From contig NZ_JAGDZB010000001.1 of the NCBI RefSeq assembly GCF_049116215.1, positions 1-64,000 on the forward strand: a stretch of 64,000 nt of DNA, written 5' to 3'. This document shows positions 48,766-56,705 of the stretch, in pieces. A model generated the notes under the pieces. It worked only from the letters and a program-made list of their open reading frames with translations. It ran no database searches and was not told the origin of the DNA. The translations under genes were made by a program, and so were the position numbers. This DNA is from Shimia sp049116215 (GTDB lineage: Bacteria > Pseudomonadota > Alphaproteobacteria > Rhodobacterales > Rhodobacteraceae). Every line of letters begins with the position of its first letter. Position 1 is the first letter of the stretch.

Positions 48766-49215
48766 AGCCGGAAACACACCGGTCTTTTTCACCGTTCCAT
48801 AGGCAAAAGTTGTGTCGATGCTGGCAATCCCGCCAATCGGATGGATGCGCAGGCGGATGAACTCTTCATAAGCCTCCAGATCCGCCACCACCACGCGCAG
48901 CTGATAATCGGTTGCGCCGGTCAGGACGTGGCACTCCAGCACCTCTTCGATCAACATTACCGCGCGCTCAAACCGTTGCACATCCTCTTCGTTGTGCCGC
49001 TCCAGCTTCACCCGCACAAACACCGTCACCGGCAACCCGTAAGCCTTCGCGTCCACCTCTGCACCGTAGCCAGTGATTGCCCCAGACGTCTCCAAATTAC
49101 GCAACCGTCTTAGACAGGGGCTCGGGGACAAATTCACCGCCTCCGCCAAATCCTGATTGGTCATGCGCCCATTGGCCTGCAAAGCCCGAATGATCTGACG
49201 ATCCTTGGCATCCAT
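48760..49215 (-). CDS. Lrp/AsnC-family regulator (MdeR-like)
   Basis: A 151-residue regulator with an N-terminal helix-turn-helix (MTNQDLAEAVNLSPSPCLRRL near residues 18-38) and a C-terminal RAM-type amino acid binding domain. It is divergent from the methionine gamma-lyase gene, the same arrangement as mdeR next to mdeA-mdeB in Pseudomonas putida. It is likely to activate that operon in response to methionine or a related amino acid. This function is inferred from position. Confidence 0.88.
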   Translation of the reverse strand: MDAKDRQIIRALQANGRMTNQDLAEAVNLSPSPCLRRLRNLETSGAITGYGAEVDAKAYGLPVTVFVRVKLERHNEEDVQRFERAVMLIEEVLECHVLTGATDYQLRVVVADLEAYEEFIRLRIHPIGGIASIDTTFAYGTVKKTGVFPAL

Positions 49216-49332
49216 TTCGCGACTCCTTGGCAGATTATGCCAACATTCTATCCATTCGCGCTATTTTTCGCAATCACCTGCCCGACAACCTCTCCCAAAC
49301 TGACCCCAACAGTTTCACGCGAGGACTCTCCC

Positions 49333-50547
49333 ATGACCAAACGCAACGCGCCGCAAGGCTTCGCCACCCGCGCCATCCACCACGCCTACGATCCACAAGA
49401 CAACGAAGGCGCGCTGACCCCACCTTTGCACCTGACCTCCACTTTCACCTTTGAGACCGCGCAGGCGGGTGGTGAGATGTTTGCCGGTGACCGCGTGGGC
49501 CACATCTATTCCCGCATCTCCAACCCAACTTGCGATCTGCTGGAACAACGCATCGCCACTCTGGAAGGCGCCGAAGCCGGTCTTGCCTTGGCCTCCGGTA
49601 TGGGCGGCATCACCGCCACGCTCTGGACCCTGCTCTCCCCCGGTGACGAGCTCATCGTCGACAAAACACTCTACGGCTGCACCTTTGCCTTCATGCAGCA
49701 CGGTCTGGCCAAATGGGGCGTGACCATCACCCACGTCGACATGACCGACATCGAAAATCTACACAAAGCGGTCTCCGACAAAACGCGGGTTGTCTACTTC
49801 GAAACGCCGGCCAACCCCAATATGCGTCTGGTCGACATCTCCGCCGCATCCAAAATTGCGCACCGCGTGGGCGCCACTGTAGTGGTCGACAACACCTACG
49901 CCACGCCATACCTGACCCGCCCCATCGAATTGGGCGCCGACATCGTTCTGCACTCCGCCACCAAGTACCTCGGGGGGCACGGCGATGTCGTAGCAGGACT
50001 CGTGGTGGGCACCGCCGAGCAAATTGCCGACATCCGTCTGGTGGGCATGAAAGACATGACCGGCGCGGTCATGGCGCCGTTCAACGCCATGCTGATCCTG
50101 CGCGGCCTGAAAACCCTCGCCCTGCGTCTGGACCGGCACGTCGCTTCCGCCAACACGGTTGCGGAGTGGCTCGAAAGCCATCCGGCCATTGCCTCCGTAT
50201 CTTTCCCGGGCCTGAAAAGCTTCCCACAACATGAGCTGGCAGAGCGTCAGATGGACAAGCCCGGCGCGATGATTGCCTTTGAACTGGTCGAAGGCCACGA
50301 CGCAGGCATCGCGCTGATGAACAACCTCAATCTCATCCAGCGGGCGGTATCCTTGGGCGACGCAGAAAGCCTGATCCAGCATCCGGCCTCCATGACCCAC
50401 TCCACCTACACGCCAGAGGAGCGCGCCGCGCACAACATCACCGAAGGCCTCGTGCGCCTGTCTGTGGGCCTCGAAGAGGTTGAGGACATCCTTGCCGACC
50501 TCGCCCAAGCGCTCGACGCCCTGCCCACCCGTATCGCCGCGGAATGA
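49333..50547 (+). CDS. mdeA: Methionine gamma-lyase
   Basis: A 404-residue PLP enzyme of the Cys/Met metabolism family. The LYGCTFAF segment carries the Tyr and the Cys that mark methionine gamma-lyases; the PLP lysine is in SATKYLGGHGD near residue 212. It splits L-methionine to methanethiol, ammonia and 2-oxobutanoate. ATG at 49333 matches the family start. The next gene is an E1 that can use the 2-oxobutanoate, and the upstream divergent gene is an Lrp-type regulator. Confidence 0.92.
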   Translation: MTKRNAPQGFATRAIHHAYDPQDNEGALTPPLHLTSTFTFETAQAGGEMFAGDRVGHIYSRISNPTCDLLEQRIATLEGAEAGLALASGMGGITATLWTLLSPGDELIVDKTLYGCTFAFMQHGLAKWGVTITHVDMTDIENLHKAVSDKTRVVYFETPANPNMRLVDISAASKIAHRVGATVVVDNTYATPYLTRPIELGADIVLHSATKYLGGHGDVVAGLVVGTAEQIADIRLVGMKDMTGAVMAPFNAMLILRGLKTLALRLDRHVASANTVAEWLESHPAIASVSFPGLKSFPQHELAERQMDKPGAMIAFELVEGHDAGIALMNNLNLIQRAVSLGDAESLIQHPASMTHSTYTPEERAAHNITEGLVRLSVGLEEVEDILADLAQALDALPTRIAAE

Positions 50548-50554
50548 GCCCCAC

Positions 50555-50585
50555 GGCCTTGGCGTGCTACACTTACGCCAAGGCC
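50555..50585. promoter_or_regulatory. Perfect 11-bp hairpin between mdeA and mdeB
   Basis: GGCCTTGGCGT and ACGCCAAGGCC pair perfectly across a nine-base loop, starting eight bases after the mdeA stop. There is no T-run, so full termination is unlikely. It may set the mdeA:mdeB ratio by partial termination or RNA stability. Geometry (11-bp arms, nine-base loop) is the same as the hairpin upstream of secE. Confidence 0.6.
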
Positions 50586-50616
50586 ACTCTCCTCGATTGC
50601 CCACCGGAGCCAGACA

Positions 50617-52989
50617 ATGACCGACACCCAGCACCTTAAGATCATCGAACAACGCCTGCTGTGGCTGTCCCATTGGATGATCCACAACGCAAATCACATC
50701 CGCCCCAAAGAAGACGGCATCAAGATCGGCGGCCACCAGGCGTCATCCGCCTCCATGGTCTCGATCATGACCGCGCTCTACTTTGCCACTCTAAAGCCCG
50801 AAGACCGCGTTGCTGTGAAACCCCACGCCTCGCCAATCTTTCACGCGATGCAGTATCTGATGGGCAATCAGACACGCGAGAAAATGGAAAACTTCCGCGG
50901 CTTTGGCGGCGTGCAAAGCTACCCCAGCCGCACCAAAGACATCGACGATGTGGACTTCTCTACCGGCTCGGTTGGCCTTGGTGTCGCAATCACCTCGTTC
51001 GCCTCGCTGATCCAAGGCTACATCACCGCCAAAGACTGGGGCGCAGACGCGCCGCAAGGCCGCATGGTGGCGCTGGTTGGCGACGCGGAACTGGACGAAG
51101 GCAACGTCTATGAAGCCCTCCAAGAGGGCTGGAAAAACGACCTGCGCAACACCTGGTGGATCATCGACTACAACCGCCAATCCTTAGACGGCATCGTTCG
51201 CGAAGGCCTGTTTGAGCGCGTCGAAAAAATCTTTGACGCGTTTGGCTGGGATGTGGTCCGCGTGAAATACGGCGCGCTGCAACGCGCGGCCTTTGCAGAG
51301 CCGGGTGGAGACAAGCTGCGCGACTGGATCGACAGCTGCCCCAACCAAGACTACTCCGCCCTGACCTTCATGGGCGGCGCGGTCTGGCGCAAACACCTGA
51401 TGGACGACCTTGGCGACCAAGGCGACGTCACAGCACTGCTGGAGCGGCGCAGCGACGACGAACTCGCCGAACTGATGGAAAACCTCGGCGGCAACTGCGT
51501 GGAAACCATGGCCGAGACTTTTGCCGCCATCGACCACGACCGCCCAACCTGCTTCCTCGCCTACACCATCAAAGGCTGGGGCACGCCGATTGCAGGCCAC
51601 AAAGACAACCACGGCGGTCTGATGAATAAGACGCAAATAGCCACTTGGCAGAAACATATGGGCGTTGCGGAAGGCAACGAGTGGGACCCCATGGCCACTG
51701 TGGACGATCCCGCTGCCCTGCGTGATTTCCTCTCCAAAGTGCCCTTCTTCGCCCAAGGCCCGCGCCGTTTCACTGACGCCAAACTGACCGTGCCTGAGAT
51801 CGATCTGGCCAGCGACCGCGAGACCTCCACACAAATGGCCTTTGGCAAGGTCCTCGATGATCTCTCCAAAGGCGACAGCGCGTTGGCGTCACGCATCGTG
51901 ACCACCTCTCCCGACGTGACCGGCACCACAAACCTCGGCCCCTGGGTCAACCGGCGCAAACTCTTTGCCCGCAAAGCCCAAGCCGACGCTTTCATCGAGC
52001 ACCGCATCCCCTCAACCGCCAAATGGGAGTTCACCCCCGAAGGCCAGCACATCGAACTTGGCATTGCTGAGATGAACCTGATGCTTCTGCTCGGGGCCGC
52101 AGGCCTATCCCATTCGCTCTTTGGCAAACGCCTGATCCCCATTGGCACCGTCTACGACCCTTTTGTGTCCCGCGGCCTCGATGCGCTCAACTATGCTTGC
52201 TATCAGGACGCCCGCTTTCTGTTGGTTGGCACCCCCTCCGGCGTGACGCTTGCCCCCGAAGGCGGCGCGCACCAATCCATCGCCTCCCCGCTGATCGGCA
52301 TGTCGCAAGACGGCCTCGCCTCCTTTGAACCCGCCTTTGCCGATGAGTTGGCTGTGATCATGGAGTGGGCCTTTGACTACCTGCAACGCGACGGCGAAGG
52401 CGACCCGGACGAGCGCACCTGGCTGCGCGACGAAACCGGCGGCTCGGTCTATTTGCGCCTGACCACAAATCCAATCGAGCAACCCGGCAAACGCGTTGAT
52501 GACGCCTTCAAACAAGGCGCCATCGACGGCGCCTACTGGCTGCGCAAACCCGGCCCAAACTGCGAAGTGGTGATCGCCTATCAAGGTGCCGTGGCTCCCG
52601 AAGCGATCAAGGCAGCCGGCCAAATCGCCAACGATCGGCGTGACATTGGCGTTCTGGCGGTGACTTCTGCAGACCGCCTCAACGCCGGCTGGACCGCCGC
52701 CCAACGCGCCCGTGCCCGGGGGCAAATGTCAGCCCAAAGCCACATCGAGCGGCTTTTGTCCGAGCTGCCGCCCCATTGCCGCCTGCTGACGGTGATCGAC
52801 GGCCACCCGGCTACGCTCAGCTGGCTCGGCGCAGTGCAAGGCCACCAAACCCTGCCGCTTGGCGTGGAGCACTTTGGCCAGACTGGCACCATCGGCGACC
52901 TCTTTCGCCACCACGGGTTGGACGCCGCCACCATCGTCTCGCGCATCAACGCGCTCACAGATGGCACAACCCTAATGGAGGTGCACTGA
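50617..52989 (+). CDS. mdeB: AceE-like 2-oxobutanoate dehydrogenase E1 (MdeB-like)
   Basis: A 790-residue homodimeric-type E1 of the AceE/transketolase kind. It shows KIGGHQASSASMVSIMTALY near the start, the ThDP motif VGDAELDEGNVYEAL ending at WIIDYNRQSLD, and a transketolase-like middle domain with QHIELGIAEMNL. It is shorter than E. coli AceE (887). Placed directly after methionine gamma-lyase, it probably oxidises 2-oxobutanoate to propionyl-CoA, as proposed for P. putida MdeB. E2 and E3 are not nearby. Confidence 0.88.
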   Translation: MTDTQHLKIIEQRLLWLSHWMIHNANHIRPKEDGIKIGGHQASSASMVSIMTALYFATLKPEDRVAVKPHASPIFHAMQYLMGNQTREKMENFRGFGGVQSYPSRTKDIDDVDFSTGSVGLGVAITSFASLIQGYITAKDWGADAPQGRMVALVGDAELDEGNVYEALQEGWKNDLRNTWWIIDYNRQSLDGIVREGLFERVEKIFDAFGWDVVRVKYGALQRAAFAEPGGDKLRDWIDSCPNQDYSALTFMGGAVWRKHLMDDLGDQGDVTALLERRSDDELAELMENLGGNCVETMAETFAAIDHDRPTCFLAYTIKGWGTPIAGHKDNHGGLMNKTQIATWQKHMGVAEGNEWDPMATVDDPAALRDFLSKVPFFAQGPRRFTDAKLTVPEIDLASDRETSTQMAFGKVLDDLSKGDSALASRIVTTSPDVTGTTNLGPWVNRRKLFARKAQADAFIEHRIPSTAKWEFTPEGQHIELGIAEMNLMLLLGAAGLSHSLFGKRLIPIGTVYDPFVSRGLDALNYACYQDARFLLVGTPSGVTLAPEGGAHQSIASPLIGMSQDGLASFEPAFADELAVIMEWAFDYLQRDGEGDPDERTWLRDETGGSVYLRLTTNPIEQPGKRVDDAFKQGAIDGAYWLRKPGPNCEVVIAYQGAVAPEAIKAAGQIANDRRDIGVLAVTSADRLNAGWTAAQRARARGQMSAQSHIERLLSELPPHCRLLTVIDGHPATLSWLGAVQGHQTLPLGVEHFGQTGTIGDLFRHHGLDAATIVSRINALTDGTTLMEVH

Positions 52990-53140
52990 CGCCACCACAA
53001 TCCAGAGGTATTGACGCTGTTGATGGGAAGCCCAGATGGGGACTTTGGTAAGAAAACAGCCTTGACGCCTTTGCGCAAGATTCTCACTCTATCCCGAAGG
53101 CATGCGACACCACGCATGTATGACTTTCTGGGAGAGCTGT

Positions 53141-53587
53141 ATGCCAATCACCACCAGTGTACTTCCCGATCTATCTCTTGTTCTACGGATCTACTCTGGC
53201 AAGGTGACCATGGCCGAGCTTCGCTCAGCGGTGCTGCAGGCATACGCCCATCCAGATTACAACAACACAATGGCAGAGATCGATGATCTGATGGGCGCGG
53301 AGTCTGTCGACATTGGCTTTGCTGAGATGATGGAGTTTGCCAAAGAAGCTCAAGCGAACTACCAAAAACGCGGTTTTATGCCCAAGCATTGTTTTCTGGC
53401 CAACGAAAAACGCAGTGACGCAGTTGTCATGATGTACCGCGAACTCTCAGACATGATTGGCAACACCGAAAGTCTATTTGTGCTTCACGGATATCCTGAG
53501 GCCCTGGCGGTGCTTGATTTGCCTCCAGACAGTATAGATCTGTTGCCTGAGGCCTGCCGCAGCGAGGCGCATTTGCTACATCCCTGA
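53141..53587 (+). CDS. Tandem array protein 1 (SpoIIAA/STAS-like, unknown function)
   Basis: A 148-residue protein, first of six tandem paralogues. It begins Met-Pro-Ile, has IYSGKVTMAEL near residue 17, the DIGFAEM motif near residue 58, YPEALAVLDLP near 120 and ends CRSEAHLL. No signal peptide or membrane helix. The alternation of a strand with a G-x-V-T turn and a late strand followed by an EALAxL helix resembles SpoIIAA-like/STAS domains; this is a fold-level guess. GGGAG lies ten bases before the ATG. TTGACG at 53062 may be part of its promoter. Confidence 0.75.
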   Translation: MPITTSVLPDLSLVLRIYSGKVTMAELRSAVLQAYAHPDYNNTMAEIDDLMGAESVDIGFAEMMEFAKEAQANYQKRGFMPKHCFLANEKRSDAVVMMYRELSDMIGNTESLFVLHGYPEALAVLDLPPDSIDLLPEACRSEAHLLHP

Positions 53588-53657
53588 CCACAGCGAGGCC
53601 ATCAGGACTGCCGAGATTACCCCACGTAGATTGCGCGGCGCAATGTCACAAAACGCA

Positions 53658-53683
53658 TTTACATTCCAATGACCGAATGTAAA
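53658..53683. promoter_or_regulatory. Inverted repeat upstream of array gene 2
   Basis: TTTACATTC and GAATGTAAA form a perfect 9-bp inverted repeat with an eight-base spacer, 42 bases before the start of the second array gene. It could be an operator or a transcript 3' end. I did not find the same element upstream of the other array genes. Confidence 0.45.
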
Positions 53684-53724
53684 CCTAGGGTAAGACAGCA
53701 ACGGCGTGACGCAAAGGATTTGCC

Positions 53725-54180
53725 ATGCCAATCGTAAACCAAATTTTGACGCCTGCGCCCCTGGCCTACCGTCGGTTTTCGGGTCACGTCACCATGGGCG
53801 AACTTACCGCGTCTTCCTTGGCGCTTCACGCAGATCCAGCCTTTGTTCCCGGCACTCACACTGTGGTCGACATGTTGGATGTCACCGATTTTGATATCGG
53901 TTTTGATCAGATGAAAGAGTTTGCGGCCCTCACTCAAAACCGTCATCGTGATCGTGGCGAGCCGGTGCATATCTTTATTGTCTGCAGCAGTGAGCAAGGC
54001 CGTTGGTTGGCCGAAATGTTCCGCGCCTTGGCAGATCTGGAACCCGGCATGGCCAGCGTTGAAATCCTGCACGGCTTTCCCGAAGTGCTTGCTCTTCTTG
54101 ATCTCCCAGCAGAAACCCTGTCCCTGTTTCCAGAGGATTGCCAAACCGAGTCTCACCTGCTGAACCGCCTCAGCTCTTAA
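53725..54180 (+). CDS. Tandem array protein 2 (SpoIIAA/STAS-like, unknown function)
   Basis: A 151-residue paralogue with the start MPIVNQILTPAPLAYRRF, the turn FSGHVTMGEL, the motif DFDIGFDQM near residue 55-63, FPEVLALLDLP near 120 and FPEDCQTESHLL near the end. By ungapped hand alignment it is about 63% identical to array protein 3 and the same length, so these two form a recent pair. Unlike proteins 1 and 4-6 it has A-P-L in place of the VIPEL-type segment and an IVCSSEQ segment in the middle. AAAGGA precedes the ATG. Confidence 0.75.
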   Translation: MPIVNQILTPAPLAYRRFSGHVTMGELTASSLALHADPAFVPGTHTVVDMLDVTDFDIGFDQMKEFAALTQNRHRDRGEPVHIFIVCSSEQGRWLAEMFRALADLEPGMASVEILHGFPEVLALLDLPAETLSLFPEDCQTESHLLNRLSS

Positions 54181-54301
54181 CCCGCTGCACAGCGCAGACC
54201 TCTCCCGTCTTTTGCCAATCCGTCCAGACATCTCGCAAAGGAAAACCAAAGCGCACGAGATACTTGACCCATTGAGGTGTTGCCCTCATCTTGGAGAGAC
54301 C

Positions 54302-54757
54302 ATGCCAATTGAAGTCCAAATTCTAAGCCCCGCACCGCTTGTCTACAGCCGTTTCACCGGGAGCGTCACCTTGGACGAATTTGCCGCCTCGTCCCAAACG
54401 TTACATGGCAATCCGGACTTTTATCCGGGCATGCACATGATTTTGGACATGCGCAACTTGGACGATTTTGACGTGGGTTTTGACGAAATGAAAGCCTTCA
54501 CCGCCAACATCCAAAAACGCCACAAAGAACGGGGCGAAGCGGTGTTTATCTTCATCGTGTGTAGCAATGAACAAAGCACTTGGCTTGCGGAAATGTTCCG
54601 CTCCCTCTCAGATGTGGAAGACGGCTTGGCGAGTGTGGAAATCTTACAGGGGTTCCCTGACATCCTGGCCATTCTGGATCTTCCCCGAGGCACCATCAAA
54701 CTCTTCCCCGAAGATTGCCAAGCCGAGGCCCACTTACTCTCCCGCCGGTCCTCATAA
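54302..54757 (+). CDS. Tandem array protein 3 (SpoIIAA/STAS-like, unknown function)
   Basis: A 151-residue paralogue, closest to protein 2. Key marks are MPIEVQILSPAPLVYSRF, FTGSVTLDEF, DFDVGFDEMKAF, IFIVCSNEQ, FPDILAILDLP and FPEDCQAEAHLL. GGAGAG lies a few bases before ATG 54302; the longer reading starting at 54212 is rejected because similarity to the other copies begins exactly at MPI. No membrane segment. It is the only copy with Asp in the G-F-P-[ED] position. Confidence 0.75.
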   Translation: MPIEVQILSPAPLVYSRFTGSVTLDEFAASSQTLHGNPDFYPGMHMILDMRNLDDFDVGFDEMKAFTANIQKRHKERGEAVFIFIVCSNEQSTWLAEMFRSLSDVEDGLASVEILQGFPDILAILDLPRGTIKLFPEDCQAEAHLLSRRSS

Positions 54758-54847
54758 CACGGCAAGGTTGACGACTGCCCTTTAATTTTTCAATCATGTC
54801 TGGTGCGGCCACACAGAATTTTACGTTGGCGCCAAAGGAAATTTTTG

Positions 54848-55294
54848 ATGCCGGTCAGATTTGAAGTCATTCCCCAGCTTGGGCTCGTCCACTACATTTA
54901 TTCGGGAAACATCACGGTCAACGATCTACTGATCAACAGCTACGCGCACCCGCTCTACCGCGTGGACATGGCCGAAGTTGCCGACGTCTCACGTGTCTCG
55001 GGATATGACATCGGGTTTGGCGAGATGCGCAATTTCATTGCAAAATCCAGAGAACGGCAAACCGAAATTGCGCGTGAAATCCCACTGCTGGTGGTTGGCA
55101 CGCCGCACCAAATGCAGGCTGGCATCGATCTCTATGTCGGATTGGCCAGTGCAATTTCGGCGCCCTATGTGCTTAAGCAAGTGGCTGGATATCCTGAAGT
55201 TTTGGCGCTCTTGGACCTGCCCTCTGAAAGCCTCCGTCACTTCCCTGAGGACTGTCAAGTCGAAGCCCATTTGCTTGCGCAACAGTCCATTTAA
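54848..55294 (+). CDS. Tandem array protein 4 (SpoIIAA/STAS-like, unknown function)
   Basis: A 148-residue paralogue of the VIPxL type: MPVRFEVIPQLGLVHYIYSG, then NITVNDL, YDIGFGEMRNF, LLVVGTP, YPEVLALLDLP and FPEDCQVEAHLL. Compared with copies 5 and 6 it lacks a few residues after the ITVNDL turn. AAAGGA is upstream of ATG 54848, and TTGACG (54768) with an A/T-rich stretch may be its own promoter. The function is unknown. Confidence 0.75.
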   Translation: MPVRFEVIPQLGLVHYIYSGNITVNDLLINSYAHPLYRVDMAEVADVSRVSGYDIGFGEMRNFIAKSRERQTEIAREIPLLVVGTPHQMQAGIDLYVGLASAISAPYVLKQVAGYPEVLALLDLPSESLRHFPEDCQVEAHLLAQQSI

Positions 55295-55405
55295 TACTGT
55301 CTGGTCGTGTCCGGTCGCCACGCAAATTGGCTGCTGGCGATCTCGTTTTGGGGGTCACTTGAAATAGTATCCAATGCACCGCAAACTGCTGAAAAGGATT
55401 TTGAA

Positions 55406-55846
55406 TTGCCGATCAGCGTTTCCGTCATTCCAGAGCTCAACATTGTGCATAATGTCTATACCGGCCGGGTGACCATCCGGGATCTTTTTGACGAACAAAC
55501 CAAACGCCACCAGAACCCCGCCTTTGTCATGGGCATGCCCGCGGTGAACGATCTGTCTCAAGTCACCGAAGTGGACATCGGTTTTGACGAGATGATGGCC
55601 TACGCCAAACAAACCTTGGAAACTTACCGCGATGTGACAGAGCCCATTCAAATCGTTCTGGTTGGCGAGACCCAGGCCACCGCCGCAGCCATGGCGATGT
55701 ATGAAAACCTCTCCGCCGCCAGCAACGCCCCTTTCCATGTCGACATTGCGCCGGGCTACCCCGAAGTTCTGGCCCTATTGAACCTCCCAGAAGATGGCCT
55801 TCAACACCTTCCTGCCTTCTGTCGACAGGAAAGCCATTTGCTTTAA
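55406..55846 (+). CDS. Tandem array protein 5 (SpoIIAA/STAS-like, TTG start)
   Basis: A 146-residue paralogue. All copies start Met-Pro, and here the matching codon is TTG at 55406, with AAAAGGA eight bases upstream; a longer reading from 55307 would add 33 unrelated residues. Marks are VSVIPELNIVHNVYTG, RVTIRDL, DIGFDEMMAY, IVLVGETQ, YPEVLALLNLP and a C-terminus CRQESHLL. The normal FPEDC is replaced by LPAFC. The rare start codon suggests lower expression than its neighbours. Confidence 0.72.
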   Translation: MPISVSVIPELNIVHNVYTGRVTIRDLFDEQTKRHQNPAFVMGMPAVNDLSQVTEVDIGFDEMMAYAKQTLETYRDVTEPIQIVLVGETQATAAAMAMYENLSAASNAPFHVDIAPGYPEVLALLNLPEDGLQHLPAFCRQESHLL

Positions 55847-55919
55847 ACTGTCACTGCCTGTTGCCAGATGCAAATGATCCACTCATGCTGTTCCCATTCA
55901 TCAAACAAGGAACAGTTTT

Positions 55920-56174
55920 ATGCGCGATTTCTTTATCAACTCTCTGGAAAAAATTGTCACCGTCATCCTCCTCCTCATGGTGGTTGGTGTTGTGCTGAGC
56001 GGCTTTGGCGCCATGTTCAATCCTCAAGGCGGCCTGTTGGCAGGTCTCGCGGTATGGGTATTTGGCGGGATCTACGTCTTGATCATGGGGGGCATGCTTT
56101 ATCTGGCGCTGGGCATTTACGACAACACCCGACGCACCGCCGCTGCGGTGGAGGCACTGGTTGCAAAATCTTAG
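55920..56174 (+). CDS. Small two-helix membrane protein within the array
   Basis: An 84-residue protein with two hydrophobic helices at about residues 13-30 and 39-65, separated by a short MFNPQGG loop, and a polar C-terminal tail with a short helical stretch. It resembles small DUF4282-type membrane proteins. It is preceded by AAGGAA and lies 73 bases after array gene 5 and 65 bases before array gene 6 on the same strand. Its position inside the array suggests it could be a membrane partner of the soluble paralogues; this is inferred. Confidence 0.7.
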   Translation: MRDFFINSLEKIVTVILLLMVVGVVLSGFGAMFNPQGGLLAGLAVWVFGGIYVLIMGGMLYLALGIYDNTRRTAAAVEALVAKS

Positions 56175-56239
56175 CCAAACACTGCAACATAGGGTTGCTC
56201 TGAGAAAAGATGCATCGCAAACTAATCAAAAGGAAAGCG

Positions 56240-56680
56240 ATGCCCGTCAGCCTAACGATCATTCCTGAGCTCAACCTCGTCCACATAATATATTCAGGAC
56301 AGGTCACGCCAAAGGAACTCTTTGAAGAGACCCAAGCCTGCTATCAACGGCCTGAATACAAGCCCGGCATGGCTGAAGTCAGCGACTTTTTTCAGGTGAC
56401 GTCATTTGAGATTGGCTATGATGAAGTTCATGAGTTCACCAGCCGTTCCAAATCCACTCATGGCGGCGTGGACATCGGAACGGACATTTGTCTGGTGGGC
56501 AGCACCAAAGTGTCAGAACCGGCAATCCTCATGTACGAAGGCATGATCGCTGCAAAAGAGATCCCAATTCGTTTGCACGTTCTTCCCGGATACCCAGAGG
56601 CATTGGCAGTGCTCAACTTGCCAGAGGACAGCCTTAAGTACTTCCCTGAGGGCTGCCACACGGAACGCCACCTGCTCTAA
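56240..56680 (+). CDS. Tandem array protein 6 (SpoIIAA/STAS-like, unknown function)
   Basis: A 146-residue paralogue of the VIPEL type. It reads MPVSLTIIPELNLVHIIYSG, QVTPKEL, FEIGYDEVHEF (the only copy with Glu-Ile-Gly-Tyr), ICLVGSTK, YPEALAVLNLP and FPEGCHTERHLL. AAAGGAAAG precedes ATG 56240. It is followed by the convergent gshA gene 25 bases later, so the array ends here. No cysteine or acidic catalytic cluster is shared by all six except the C-terminal Cys. Confidence 0.75.
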   Translation: MPVSLTIIPELNLVHIIYSGQVTPKELFEETQACYQRPEYKPGMAEVSDFFQVTSFEIGYDEVHEFTSRSKSTHGGVDIGTDICLVGSTKVSEPAILMYEGMIAAKEIPIRLHVLPGYPEALAVLNLPEDSLKYFPEGCHTERHLL

Positions 56681-56705
56681 GCCCGCGGCGTCCCTTTCGC
56701 CAATA

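Noticed and set aside
54264..54292. TTGACC with CATCTT at 17-base spacing before array gene 3
   Set aside because: The transcript would start about three bases before the ATG, inside or after the ribosome binding site GGAGAG, so it is not a workable promoter for this gene.
53141..56680. Idea that the tandem array is a toxin-immunity or CRISPR-associated cassette
   Set aside because: There are no nuclease, toxin or Cas-like motifs, no repeats at DNA level between genes, and all six proteins are one soluble family without a distinct partner toxin.
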